From assembly GCA_947568835.1 (NCBI GenBank), contig OX387606.1:6324001-6388000 (forward strand): DNA of 64,000 nt, written 5' to 3'. The DNA is from Protonemura montana (lineage: Eukaryota > Arthropoda > Insecta > Plecoptera > Nemouridae). A program made the translations under genes and the position numbers. Below the pieces are notes generated by a model that did not search any database, was not told the origin of the DNA, and was given only the letters and a program-made list of their open reading frames with translations. How positions within the stretch are numbered: position 1 is the stretch's first letter; each line of letters starts with the position of its first letter. Shown here piece by piece: positions 1-20,700 of the stretch.

Positions 1-104
1 TTTGGGTCCGTACTCAACAAATTACTGGAGTTATAATTCACACACGACAAAATTTTGCCTCCGGTAGAAAACTACCGGAGGACACAAGAGTTTGGAGCCG
101 TAGA

Positions 105-2994
105 ATGGATTCTGAAGAAGAGACACTTTATGATGAAGGTGACTCTGGCAATGAATCCAGTGGGGATGATGTTGCATTCGCAATGGAAGTGGAGTCCAAT
201 AATCCACGAGAGAGACAATTGGAAGCTGATGACTATCCGTTTGAAGTCCTATCAACCGAAGAGATTGTACAGCATATGGTTGATTCCATAAAAGAAGTCA
301 ACACAGTTGTTGAGGTGAGCCTGTCAATGTCATTGGCATTGGTGTCGCTCGTTAGCCACAAATAACAAGTGGTGTTATTGAAATAGGATTTTTGCTTATT
401 ACCCTTTAACTTTGACAGTATCATACACACATATTAAAATACAAACCTATGCAAGAGGCTCTTATGAAAATTTCCTTCGTTGCGTAGCATATTCTTCCGT
501 CTCCACCGTGGAGCAGTTTACTGGATGACGATGGCGCAATGTTCGATATCGATTTTCTTATTTTACAGATTCCAGCCACAACCACTCGTATATTACTGAA
601 TCATTTCAAATGGGATAAGGAAAAGTTAATGGAGAGGTTTTACGATGCCGACCAAGATCAGTTGTTTTCTGAGGCGCGCGTAATAAATCCTTTTAGGACA
701 AATACCACTATAATAATTAAACCTAAGGTAAGTCATGTTAACACACTTATCAAAAGGGTTGACAAAATCTCAAATGAACTATGAACACTATAAAATTTTG
801 TTTTATTGTGTACAGGCACCTAGAAGAACATCATCAGGCACCGAGGAGTGTGAGATATGTTTCATGGTTCTTCCATCTTCGGTAAGAAAATGTTTAATCT
901 TCCAAACCTAGTAACCGACTTGTTGATGAAGTTTTACACAATTTTGCCTTATATAATTCATTCCTTTGTTTTAGATGATGACAGGCTTGGAATGTGGCCA
1001 TCGTTTCTGCACGCAATGTTGGGCAGAATACCTTACAACCAAAATAATGGAGGAAGGTGTTGGTCAGACAATAGCTTGTGCTGCCCACGGCTGCGATATC
1101 TTGGTAGATGATGTTACGGTAATGCGTCTTCTAAGGGACTCCAAAGTCAAGCTTAAATATCAGCACTTGATAACAAACAGCTTTGTGGAGGTAAGTGCAA
1201 TCTTTGAATATTATATTCTTACTAATTGTTAGGTGTCTTAATTCCTAACGTTACCTTGCTTCTGAGGAAATATCGTAACATTTGTCTAGCTATGACCTTG
1301 CAATATGCATTCCTATTGTAGTATCTACTACTGCATAAAATATCATAATTTAATTTTCTTTTCAGTGCAACAGATTGTTAAGGTGGTGTCCTTCACCTGA
1401 CTGTAACAATGCTATTAAAGTTCAGTATGTGGATTCCAAGCCTGTGAAATGCAAATGCTTGCACACATTTTGTTTTGCATGTGGTGAAAACTGGCATGAC
1501 CCAGTCAGATGCCATTTGCTCAGAAAGTGGATAAGAAAATGTGATGATGATTCTGAGACCTCCAACTGGATAGCAGCAAACACCAAGGTTATTGTTATAA
1601 ACAAAGAGATTTGATGTTTAAGACAGGCTTTATGAAAATATATCATTAAGGGCTATTTAAATTGCCATTGTATAGTCTGGAAGGTATTTAAATATGAAAA
1701 TGAAGGATGTGATTATATTTCTTTCTAACCTGTATTTAATTTCCAGGAATGTCCTAAGTGTAATGTTACAATTGAAAAAGATGGGGGTTGCAACCACATG
1801 GTGTGCAAGAACCAGAACTGCAGAGCTGACTTCTGCTGGGTCTGTCTTGGCCCCTGGGAGCCACACGGATCGTCTTGGTACAACTGTAACCGGTACGACG
1901 AAGATGAAGCGAAAGCAGCCCGTGATGCTCAAGAAAGATCCAGGGCAGCTTTGCAACGCTACCTATTCTATTGCAATCGCTACATGAACCATATGCAGTC
2001 ACTAAAGTTTGAACACAAACTCTATGCATCTGTCAAAGAAAAGATGGAGGAAATGCAACAGCATAACATGTCTTGGATAGAGGTCCAATTCCTACGCAAA
2101 GCTGTGGATATTTTATGTCAATGCCGGCAAACTCTTATGTTCACATATGTGTTTGCTTACTATCTACGTAAGAATAACCAGTCCACGATATTCGAGGTAA
2201 ATGTTTTAAAGTTGAATGTTATCTCAATTTCATTTTATAACTATTGAGCATGGTTCCAAATGTAAAATGTTACTTTTGTATTCTAGGATAATCAGAAAGA
2301 CCTTGAATCGGCAACTGAAACACTATCGGAGTATTTGGAGAGGGATATTACCTCTGAAAACCTTGCTGATATAAAGCAAAAAGTGCAGGATAAATATAGG
2401 TAAGTGCACCACTTTTCTCCAACCTAATTTAGTAAAGAAGTTCTCTTCAGTCAAGTAACCTTAAACTTGATTTTCAAAAGTCATCAAAGGTGGGTTGCTG
2501 CTTGCATCAAAATCCAATATCTTGTGTTAAAAAAAGCATGGAGAGTGTTAAATGGAAATTTGGACTTTGATGGTAAAGGCAGGTAAAATAAATAGGGAGG
2601 AGCAATTTACCAGAAACTCAAAAATAGATGGCATGGTATGCAACAAAACAAGTGTACCACGCAAAGCTATGCATTTTTTGAGTTCCCAGCAAGGCTATCC
2701 CTCTCTATTTGCCCTACTCATACCATTCGTCCTTTGTGCTTGGACCTTCTGTCAATCTCACCAAATGATATATATTGTACCTATATTACCCATGCTTCCA
2801 AGATCTTCCAAATTTTTGCCATGTTGCAAATGATTTGCAATAACAAGGCACTTGTTGACTGTTTCAGGTACTGTGACAGTCGGCGTAAAGTTCTGTTGGA
2901 GCACGTACACGAAGGCTACGAGAAAGAGTGGTGGGTGTACAATGAACCGGCGGCTTTGCTCGGCTTCTGTGAGGCCTCTGTCGCTCCTCGCTAA
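105..2994 (+). CDS. ARIH1: Ariadne-1 type RBR E3 ubiquitin ligase (8 exons)
   Basis: RING-between-RING E3 that works with UbcH7-type E2s and neddylated cullin-RING ligases to pass ubiquitin to substrates. Coding exons: 105-314, 569-727, 816-881, 975-1190, 1366-1587, 1747-2196, 2287-2399 and 2868-2994; all introns are GT-AG and phases agree, giving 520 aa (human about 557). The acidic N-terminus (residues 1-30) is shorter than in vertebrates. RING1 begins at CEICF (exon 3) and continues with GLECGHRFC (exon 4). The IBR is in exon 5 and RING2 in exon 6, with [19 protein letters not shown]; the Cys of GGCNHM (about residue 306) is the expected catalytic cysteine. The Ariadne domain follows, with [20 protein letters not shown] and [10 protein letters not shown]. 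The last 20 residues after HEGYEKEWW are unlike the vertebrate tail. The start codon opens the acidic leader [13 protein letters not shown] typical of the family. It converges on PMVK. Confidence 0.97.
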
Positions 2995-4173
2995 ACGCTC
3001 CTTGCCTCTCTGCCGTGTGATCTTATGAAAACCTTTAGCAAACTAAGGACTCCACTTCAAAAAAAGTGGGGATCAATTAAATTGATCCCCATGAGTACAC
3101 ACAAATACGGAAAAGATTTGATAAAAGAAAATTCTTTCTTTATAATTTCTCAATAGTTGCTACCTTTAGGACGTTCGTAAAAAAAAAAAAAAAAAAATCA
3201 GTAAACCTTTTCTTCTTCGTCTTAAGTTTCTCCAAACAACACTGAATCAGCGTTAAAATTTAAATAATAAGTTTCTAACGACTTGTAACATTTTTCGTTT
3301 GTTCTACTGTTTTATTTATGGTTGATGTCACATATAACTGTCTCAGTGAGGCTGAGTATAGATACTAAATACTTGAACTGTGGTGGTGAATGGCAGAGAC
3401 GGTAACTGCCAGGACAGCTCCAATAACCACCACTAACGCCCAGGTATATATGTGTTAATTGTTGGCGTACTAGCATTAATCATTATTTATTTGTTTTGAG
3501 GCAGTACCTACCACGTATGTAGATGTCAGTGTGTCGAGCCTCTCGGCCGACAGAAATACCAATTCATTCGGAGTATAATAAACCTATCATTTCCTTTGGT
3601 TTTAATTGCCCAACTTGTATGCCCTAACCAAGCAAAAGATAGGAATAGCTGTTGTGGTAGGGTTTATTTGTGTGAAATCGTGTATGCTGTGTTCATAATA
3701 TTTATGACATGTAAAGATTCCACATATACATTTTTGATGATATTAAAATGGTTGAAAATTTACCAAACAAATGTCATACATTATTTGTATGATATAACTG
3801 CTCTATTCATGTTCCTTTAAAAATAGTAGAACCCACTTCCACATAAGGGTAAAATAAACAAGTATTAAAGTATAAAAATATAAAGATGGATAGTTAGATA
3901 GGTTCAATGCCAAAAGTCAGGTAAATGAATTTGGTGAGAGGAAAGATGGAAATGCAGCGTGCCGAGGTAGGGTTGGCTGATCAACTGTCGCAACCAGCTA
4001 GTAGCATCTTGGTAAAATGTGTTTCCTTCTTTCCTCTCTCCAATTCTTAGGAGCATAAAAATTTGTTAGCTTGCCAGTTGGAATATTATACCTTAAGTTT
4101 CAGAGTATATTGGTCACCACTAGAGTTTGTGATACTGATGACAAAAGAGGGACTGTTGGAATGACAATGGCCC
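2995..4173. other. ARIH1/PMVK convergent 3' intergenic region
   Basis: Stretch between the ARIH1 stop and the PMVK stop, so it should hold both 3' UTRs. It contains an A-run of 19-20 at about 3180 and AATAAA hexamers on both strands (3577-3582 on +; complements near 3486 and 3663). I see no coding signal. Confidence 0.6.
3577..3582 (+). terminator. Candidate poly(A) signal for ARIH1
   Basis: AATAAA hexamer about 580 bases after the ARIH1 stop. The distance is long but plausible; no closer canonical hexamer was seen on the + strand. Confidence 0.35.
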
Positions 4174-4987
4174 CTATAGTTTCATTTGGTCAATTATTCC
4201 ATGAAGAGAAAGTATCCCTCTTGCAACATCGGATTCTTCTGTGCAATCTGCGCCGTTATTTTGTATCACCAAATCCCAATTCTCAACGAAATCTAGGTCG
4301 CATTCCGAAGCGACATCGTCAACCCCCGAAGTGAAAACAAAACCACGGTTACTTCTCACAGCATCATCTGCGGTCACTCGCACTGTCGTCACTCGATCCC
4401 TAAAATTATCGCGGAACCATATCAGATCACTTTTTCTTCGTGTATCACTCACTATCCAAATACTTTTATCTGCAGCTGAAAACAGTTTTAAAAACCTGTT
4501 ACAGGTTGACTGGTCGGTACATCACAATAATAAGTAAAGACTATAGTTGTAGTACCCACCATTAGTCAATTCTAACGCAGCTCGACAAAAATACCCATGA
4601 TCGGTAGCACGAACTTCTTCGCTCCAAACAATCATCTCTTGTCGGTATTTTTCTTTGTATTCTCCTGTTCCAAGTAGCTCATCAAGATTTAACCCTAGTT
4701 TTGACGCCCAATGGCTTTTAATGGGGGCCGATATCCTAATGATTACAGCATCACTAGGTCCGATCCTGAAAATAAACAGTGATTTTAGAAATATATTTAA
4801 GAAAAGGACTAGTCATTTCAAACTGTCAGGTGTTAATGTACAAAATAAGTGATTTTAACCTATCATAACATGACACCGACCTTTCAATTAGTTTTTCTGT
4901 AATGAAATCTTTGCCAGATTTCCGTTTCCCACTAAATAACAAGATGCACTTTGGGTGACACAATTCTATATATGATTGAGTTGACAT
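4174..4987 (-). CDS. PMVK: Phosphomevalonate kinase, animal type (3 exons)
   Basis: Converts mevalonate-5-phosphate to mevalonate-5-diphosphate with ATP in the isoprenoid/sterol pathway (cytosol or peroxisome). Exons on the minus strand: 4987-4881, 4765-4560 and 4475-4174, giving 204 aa (human 192). All junctions are GT-AG and the phases (2, then 1) agree. Exon 1 carries the P-loop-like ATP site SGKRKSGKD at residues 19-27, nearly identical to vertebrate PMVK. Exon 2 begins RIGPSDAVIIRISAPIK and includes GEYKEKYRQEMIVWSEE. Exon 3 has WIVSDTRRKSDLIWF and GFVFTSGVDDVASECDL, both family signatures. The start is the ATG in context ACCATGT, at residue 20 of a longer open frame; it gives the expected length. 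The gene lies between two larger genes and is easy to miss because each exon is short. Confidence 0.93.
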
Positions 4988-6052
4988 GGTGGGGCTAAAA
5001 CATCTAAAGCTGCTTTGAGGACCACATAGAACTAGCAAGCACACCTCATGGCCTATATGCTAAATAGGTACAACATTTTGATGCATCTTTTACCAAACAT
5101 CTCCAACATGGAACTTGTAGAATAGAATGAAGATTAGTTCTTGCTGCATGTTGCTACTCTTTCACAGATATTTTAAGATCAAATTTATGTTGCTTTGAAA
5201 TACTGCACCAGCAACGTTGGTACCACATTAAAGAGACAGATCTTTTCCAAGCCAGTTCATTACAACCCTTCTGCTGGTTGATCTGTATAATCAGTGGTTC
5301 ATATGTAACAAAAAAGGTGGGTATGCTCTCAATTGAATTCTGATGCTGTTCTAGATTGTGCGTTTTAAAGGGGGAGGGGAGGGAGGAAGGAAGCTGTGCC
5401 AAAAGGCTAAAAACATTGAAACAATTTCTATGCTCTCGCTAGGCTTTCTCGGCGCCGCCTGACAAAGGGTAGCGTTGCCTGAGATTAGCTAAGCTTAGCC
5501 TTGCTATCGCTTTGCATAGTCATCATTATGAGCTAGTGTAATTGGCAGTTATTTTTCAGAATTATAAGATTCTGTGAAAATTCCTACGTTCTGCTGAATG
5601 CCATTTCCGAATAAAATGTTCACCAACATGTAAAAATAACATGTGTTTCTTGAATTTAAATGTAGAGTAGACCAAACTTTTCCCGGATTGAGTGATCTAC
5701 GAGCACTCTTGCAAGAAAAGGTGGATATGCAGCACGTACGTGAGCGTACGCCCAAAATAACCACTGTGTATTATCAATTATTTAAGCTCCGTAACTAACC
5801 AGTAATTAACAACATATATTCAAAAATGGTAAAAAAACTTGATGGCATAGAATAGTATACAAATATTTGTGAAGTTATTAAAATAACCCTCTTTATAAAC
5901 ATCACATGTAACACTGAAAGCATATTGCATGCCATCAGGAAATTTATTACTTTTCTCACAAGCTTTTGACACCAGCAATCACTTTCAATGGTCCAGGTAA
6001 ACAAAATACAATGGTTTGGGAAAGCACAGTTGCATTTGATCAAGCAGCATTT
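4988..6052. other. PMVK/LONP1 intergenic region
   Basis: About 1.1 kb between the PMVK start and the LONP1 3' end. It should hold the PMVK promoter and 5' UTR. I see no conserved frame; there is a short purine-rich run near 5370-5395. Confidence 0.5.
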
Positions 6053-6058
6053 TTATTG
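6053..6058 (-). terminator. Candidate poly(A) signal for LONP1
   Basis: Minus-strand AATAAA about 110 bases after the LONP1 stop codon, at a usual distance for a short 3' UTR. Confidence 0.5.
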
Positions 6059-6165
6059 TCACCTTTAACTTTCAGTTAAAATAACGTAACCAACAATAAT
6101 ATTATAATTTATAATCATACAAAAAAAATGTTTTAATCGTTTTACTTCCAATACATTAAATCAGT

Positions 6166-14246
<8,081 letters not shown>

Positions 14247-14988
14247 TTCGATATCCAATTAAAAGAACACTGACTAACTGGTGGTACCTTCAGTCAATAA
14301 ATTAGCTCGATGTTCGCGGTTAGCATGCAAATTTCATCACCATGCACGTTTCTATCCGCCATGATTCCCATGACATAACACGAACATGTCAGAGCCCACT
14401 TGAAAATGTGTGGGAACACAGGCCCATTCAAATTCAGCGTTATTTGTTGGCTTTTTACATTCCTATCTCTGTTACTAGCTTCTTCTTCGTAAACCAGAAT
14501 TGATTAGAATTCCAAATCTTCATGCCTATTCAAATAATATTATTATTATGTGCATTTTTACCTTTTTAATTATTGAGATAAGGAAAAATAACAGGCACAT
14601 TCATAGTATTGTTAGTATTCTAATTTTTCTCATCTGTCAATTTTGCAACCAAGTAATCATTAATGTTTACATATCAAAAAACAAAATTAGTGTGATTGAT
14701 TTTTTCGATTAAAATACTATCCAAAACTCAGCATTCAAAATTTTCGGGCAGAACATCCCAGACCTCCCGGCTGCCTTTTGCTAGACCTTTGAGCCAGCGC
14801 ATACAGTGGCAGTCTACTGTATGCCACAAAGATACTATAACATCATAGAAAATATAACACCTTATTTTTCTCATGTTTACCACCCTACTGGTTAAGGGAA
14901 CACAGCTGACATGGTTTTTGCATAAATAAACACTGGATAAAGGACCAAAATAATGTAAAAATAAAGTATTAATAAGAAATGTATTGGA
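14247..14988. other. LONP1/RPL17 intergenic region
   Basis: About 0.74 kb between the LONP1 start and the RPL17 3' end. It should hold the LONP1 promoter. It is AT-rich and I see no recognisable element. Confidence 0.5.
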
Positions 14989-15003
14989 TTTATTTTATTT
15001 ATT
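14989..15003 (-). terminator. Poly(A) signals for RPL17
   Basis: Two overlapping-spaced minus-strand AATAAA hexamers (14994-14989 and 15003-14998), 40-55 bases after the RPL17 stop. This is the short 3' UTR usual for ribosomal protein genes. Confidence 0.65.
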
Positions 15004-15043
15004 TTGATGTACACAGAATACACCCAAATCAGTTGTATACACC

Positions 15044-17096
15044 TTAATCCCTCATCATCTTCTCCTTCTGACGGGCCAACTTCTTTTTCGAAACCTTCTT
15101 CTTGGTTGGCTCCTCGTCAGAAGCTTTCGCAACGGCCTCTTCCTTCTCTGTAAGAACGACTTCGATATGACACGGCGAACTCATGTACGGATTGATTCGT
15201 CCGTGAGCTCGGTATGTCCTCCTCCTGAGGCATGGAGCACGGTTAACTTGGACGTGCGTGATGACCAACCGATCAACATCCAAGCCTTTGTAATCTGCGT
15301 TGGACTCGGCATTCTTCAAGAGCTGCAGAAGGAACTCGGCAGACTTCTGTGGCCAGCGTCCTTGCGTGGTCTTCCACTGCTTAGCCTGAGCACATCGGCC
15401 AACTCCTCCGTTGAAACGGCGGAAGGGGACACACTCTTTCTTCTCACAAACGTTCTTCAAGAAGCGGATGGCACGGCGGAGGTTCATACGCTTCAGGGTC
15501 ATCGCTGACTCTCGTGTATTCTGGAATCAAATGTTGTATTGTGAGAAAGTTGATAAGCATCCCAACCATTGACAAAGAATTCACATTCAGCAGTAGAATA
15601 AGTATAGCTATTCCTAAGAGTTTTCAACAAAATCCTAACTCAGCATCCTGTGGATATTGCACAGCTGTTATAATGCTGGAATTAAGTTTGATATTGTCAG
15701 AGACTATTTGAAAAGCGAGAAGATTTTAATTTGTCGATGACTGACAATGGTTTGCTTGGGCTTCAAATATGTTTTGGAAATGCAAATAGCATTACAGGTT
15801 AAGTGAAATAAAAACTAACAGAAGTTAGAAAAAAATACAAATTTTTTCAAAAAATTGGGAAAAGATTTTTAAAGCCAGCTTGTAACCCTTAGAAAACCTA
15901 CTTGCATAATATATTTTTATGAAGTTGTATGTATTTAAGGCCCCATAATTATAGTTTTCATAACATTTTCTTATGCTACTGCCCATTCGCAAAAATATAG
16001 TAGACGGCAAATATCAAATTGACAAGAATAAGGAAGAAAGCAGATGTATTACTAAAAATTTTGTATTTTATGTTTTATCTAAATGTGGCATTAACAGTCT
16101 GTTGGCTCTAATGTAATATAATATAACTGCAAGCTTAATTGTGGCCGGATTAAAATATACGGAGATAGACCATCATATTTAATTGGCGATTAAGTTCAAC
16201 TCACTGCAAAACTAGGATATTTGGTGGCCCATCATAAAATTGTATTCCTTGCTTGCAATAACATTTATTTTAATTCTTCAATTCTCCAACTTTTTCTAAT
16301 CACATTAGCAAACACCAAGAACTTTATTGTCTGGCAAAACACAACAGACATGTGAAAAATTAAACTCTTTTAAAGTGAATGGGTTAGAAAAAAAAATCTT
16401 TGCTAAAATTATCATCAGCAACCAGTTTGGATATAGAGCAAATCATCAATCAAGGGTTTAGAAAAGTTTAAAAATAAAGCCTAAGAATCAGTCTCTAGAA
16501 GATGCGTTTAAGAAAGAGGTACCGACTCAATACCATTGAAGATCCGAATAGTATATTTTGAAGAGATTTGATGGGAACACACACAAGATACGAGAATCAA
16601 AGCATGCCTCCGATTCAGGATTAGCAATGTTTCCAACGGGGAACCATATTGAGATGTGAAGTTGAGAAATGAACAAAGCAAGTATATCATTCGATACGTT
16701 TGAGTGCAGTGCGCCTAACTTCAATATTTTCCTTAAGACCTTAAAGCTTTAGACTCTAAACAGACTCTTAGCAACACCCCCATGGATCGGGGCCAATACA
16801 GCACAGCCGACAGTGGTTAGAACTTTTAAGTTGACTGTTAAAATAATGTAATTATGGATCTATGGTACGACTTTATATGAGCCAGTGGCACTCAACAGTG
16901 ACAACAGTGGCAGTGGAAGAACACGATTCCCAAAATGAACGATATCTGAATAATCAAAACGGAGACCATTTACAGCTGAAGTTGTCAGTAAGCAGTATAT
17001 AAAGGCAATGTTTACCTTGAAGTGAACGCGGAGGTTAGAGCCGCGAGCCTTGCAGGACTTGGTAGCATTGTCGGGTTCTTGCGAATAGCGACCCAT
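15044..17096 (-). CDS. RPL17: 60S ribosomal protein L17/uL22 (2 coding exons)
   Basis: Structural protein uL22 of the large ribosomal subunit, which lines the peptide exit tunnel. Coding exons (minus) 17096-17016 and 15520-15044, phase 0 with GT-AG ends, give 185 aa (human 184). Exon 1 encodes [19 protein letters not shown] and ends at RVHFK. Exon 2 opens [17 protein letters not shown] and continues [20 protein letters not shown] and [20 protein letters not shown], near-identical to the family. The C-terminus is lysine-rich. An acceptor just 5' of the ATG (at about 17112) implies a non-coding first exon. The 1.5-kb coding intron holds no snoRNA that I could recognise, though vertebrate RPL17 hosts SNORD58 copies. 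Confidence 0.97.
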
Positions 17097-17330
17097 TCTT
17101 GACGGCTACAAAGAAAACATCACATTAGTAAAATGTATCCATGTCTAGGCTGAGGCAACCGATTAGAGGTTAGGGCATGTTTTTCAAACATCGTATCTAC
17201 AAGAAAAACGTCTTATCACGACCACTCTGGGATATAGATGTACAAAATTAATTTTTGTTTGATTATGGGGCAAAATCTAAAAGTAATAGCATAAATAAAT
17301 AACCCGATGCAAAAAGATTTAAAAATTTAC

Positions 17331-17378
17331 CTAAATGGGCTCTCCACACTACGGTGCGAGCAATGTCTTCCGGAAAGG
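17331..17378 (-). other. Probable RPL17 5' non-coding exon with TOP start
   Basis: Minus strand reads CCTTTCCGGAAGACATTGC and ends GCCCATTTAG followed by the donor GTAAAT. A start at the C of the pyrimidine tract would give the 5' terminal oligopyrimidine motif of ribosomal protein mRNAs. It would splice to the acceptor 5' of the RPL17 ATG. This is inferred from motif and position only. Confidence 0.5.
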
Positions 17379-17761
17379 ACGTCACAATCACCGCCTTCGT
17401 TCGAAGCAGCTGTAAATAAGAAATTGAATAGTTTACAAGGCTCTGGGTTGAGTTATCAAAAAGGGGGAGTGGTCGAGGGTAAGGTTCCATCAGTGTCACC
17501 CGAAAGGCATTTGCGTCTACAAATAATTTATTTAGCCGTTCTTCAGACTGTTAGTAAGCGTATACTGAAAAAAAAAATCGTATCCAGAACTCCGCTGGTT
17601 TTATATTATTGTTAGTGTGGTGGAACTAAACTGAACATAATTCTAAAACCGTTCTCGACTTGCAAGGCCTATGTTTACCTGTTGAGGCTGTCTGTGGAGG
17701 ACAGTGATCTCATTCCATACATATAATTAGGAAAAATTAGTCAAAGTCTCGGGTTCAAATC
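17379..17761. promoter_or_regulatory. Shared head-to-head promoter of RPL17 and MAP2K
   Basis: About 0.38 kb separates the inferred RPL17 transcription start (minus) from the MEK start codon (plus). No TATA box stands out for either gene. Regulation of both from this gap is inferred from the arrangement. Confidence 0.45.
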
Positions 17762-20700
17762 ATGTCAAAAAATAAGTTAAACCTTACATTGCCACCTGGG
17801 TCAATTGAACCTGTTCATCCTGTCACTCCAGCGGGGCCACCAGCGGTTGCCCCGAACGTAGAATCAACTGCTCAAGAGTAAGTTGCTAACCGAGGATTTG
17901 GTGTTGTCTTTTTATTTGAAACTGGTTATAAGCATTCCAAATTTGTTCTCTTCATTAACTAGGCGTGCCTAGGTAGTTTTGTTTTGTCGTCCTTTCTAAT
18001 TTCATTATGAGATATAATGATTTATATATTTTGCTTATTTTAAGGAAAAGGGGCCCTGTCTCAACATGTGTAAACAGGAAAAATCAACTAGTGGGGAAGT
18101 CAAGTATGGAGGTCTTGCAAGAACAATTAGAAGAAATGGAAATGAATGATAACCAACGTAAAAGAATGGAGTTTTTCCTCTGCCAGAAGGAGAAAATTGG
18201 AGAAATGACGGATGAAGATTTTGAAAAACTTGGCGAATTAGGAGCAGGAAATGGTGGAGTAGTTATGAAAGTCAGACATAAGTCCAGCAACCTTATCATG
18301 GCCCGAAAGGTACCATTTGATTTGATATAATAAAACATTGATATAATAATAACTTGCTTCAATGAAAATTAAAAGGCCAACAATTGAAATTTGTAAGAAA
18401 TTTTGGGATTTATACAGGATTTAATATCTCTGTGTTTTCTTTCAGTTAATTCATTTAGAAGTGAAGCCAGCCATCAAGAAACAAATTATCCGTGAGCTTA
18501 AAGTACTCCATGATTGTAATTTTACGCACATAGTCGGGTTCTACGGAGCATTTTACAGCGACGGGGAAATAAGCATATGCATGGAATACATGGACGGAGG
18601 TTCTCTAGACCTCATCCTGAAGAAATGTGGAAAAATTCCAGAATCAATATTAGGCACAATCACCTCAGCAGTGCTGAAAGGATTGAGCTACCTTAGAGAT
18701 AAACATGCAATTATGCATCGAGACGTGAAGCCTAGCAATATTCTGGTGAATAGCGGTGGGGAAATTAAGATATGCGACTTTGGAGTATCAGGACAACTAA
18801 TCGACTCCATGGCAAATTCGTTTGTGGGGACTCGGAGCTACATGTCTGTAAGTTTCCTAAAATAAAAATCATTGGTTCAGTATTAAGCCTAGGTGCCTGT
18901 AAAGCATGGCTGTATTACAGTTGCCACTTGAAAGTTTTAGGGGTCAAACATTTTTGTTAGCCTATTACTAGGAACCCTAATAACCTCTCAAAAATTGATG
19001 CCCAAACGGGGAATCCTGATCTCACACCTGTCGTGGTTGTTGCTCTAACCAATTCAGCTCAGCATTTTCAGCATTTTCATTCAATTCAGCATTTTAATTG
19101 TATTTGATGAGATTGAAGGATCTCCAAGGAGTAGAACCATGAGGCATGAATACTCACAGTCACTATGATTCTAGTGATGCTATTCTATGTTACAACTTAC
19201 AACCATTCAATCTCCAGTAACTCCAATTTAACGTTGGATGTGTTTAAATGTGTGAAATCTAATTTAAATTGTAAACACTTGCAATGAGTGGGGTATTTTA
19301 TCATTAGGAACACTTATCACCTCTCAAAAATTGATGCCTAAACAGGGTTATTAGAGAGGTAATATAGAGGTAGGTATTCTGTATTGCATCACTAGAATAG
19401 AGTGACTGTGAGTATTCACAGCTTCATGGTTCTACTCCTTGGAGATTTGCCATTCTCACCCAATTCATGAAATCCTGTCAAAAATGATGTGTCCAAGTAG
19501 CTTAATGGTTAGAGCAACACCCGCGAAAGGTGGAGTTCGGGGTTCGAGTCCCTGTTTGGGCACCAATTTCTGAGAGGTTATTAGTGTTCCTACTAATAAA
19601 ATACCCTGCACATTGCAAGTGTTTGCAATTTAAATCAGATTTCACTCAAGCCTAGAGAATATTCAGCTATTTTACACTGTCCAAAAATTAAACAGTTTTT
19701 TGTTTGATGAATCCACTCCATTGGCATAACTGTTTTTGGCTGGATTCATAAGGGGAAAGTTTCCTAATATTTGCCCACGACCTGTTTTATGCTCTTTTTC
19801 ATCGTTGGCATGGGAACCTTTTTAAATTTTGCACCTGGCCACAGAATGATGTTCCTCCACTGATTAGTTCCTTAGCATATAAACTTATTCAATTGTCCAA
19901 CTTATCCTACCTGAGCTGTTGTAAAGTACTGTAGGCATTTGCAAAACCCTTAACTTAATTTCTATTCTTCTTTTGGGGTACCACAGATTTTTGAGTGAAA
20001 AGATGCACAAAGTCTTATTTCTTCTTCCCTACTGGATAATTTAGTCTTGTGGCATTTAATAGTTGGAAAGTCAAAATATGGGACAGTATTAAATTATTAT
20101 ATATTTTTAATACCTAGCGCACAATTTTTTGTTTGTTTTTTATTATTGTTCCCAATATGATTTAGAATGCTAAGTTGATTCTATATTACAATTCTATATT
20201 GAACGTAGTTTTAAGAGCTTTTAGCAGAGCCCTGCCAAAAAAATTGTCGAGTTTCAACGTATACTTTTCAATACACTGCCAATTCCAAGTTTTTGTTGAA
20301 TTGTAATAAATAATAAGCAAATATTTTCTTTTTTACAGCCGGAGAGACTTCAAGGAACCCATTACTCCGTTCAGAGTGACATCTGGTCGCTGGGTTTGTC
20401 ATTAGTAGAGATGGCCATTGGCATGTATCCCATCCCTCCACCTGATGCAAAAACGCTGGCAGCGATATTCGGACCACGGCGCCAGGAAGACTCAGAAATG
20501 GGATGCTACGTTCCTCACTCGCCTATTCATAGCAATTACCTGCAAGGGTCTAGCGGGCCTCGACCAATGGCAATCTTTGAATTGCTCGACTATATCGTCA
20601 ACGAACCACCTCCGAAGTTACCGGCTGGAATATTTTCGACGAGTTTTAAAGATTTCGTTGATAGCTGTTTGAAGAAAAATCCCTCTGAGAGAGCAGATTT

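Noticed and set aside
14247-14258. Upstream TTG as LONP1 start
   Set aside because: The open frame extends to a TTG, but the first ATG (14246) directly opens a good mitochondrial leader, so ATG is preferred.
15521-17015. SNORD58-like snoRNA in the RPL17 intron
   Set aside because: TGATGA-like motifs occur on the minus strand near 16410-16450, but no D box at a proper distance and no terminal stem were found.
18045-18077. Alternative MEK exon 2 acceptor at 18078
   Set aside because: It keeps frame, but its polypyrimidine tract is poor compared with the acceptor before 18045; kept only as a possible variant.
19490-19562. Functional tRNA gene
   Set aside because: The box B and acceptor stem are good, but position 33 is not T, the anticodon differs among copies, and the segment always lies inside the repeated element.
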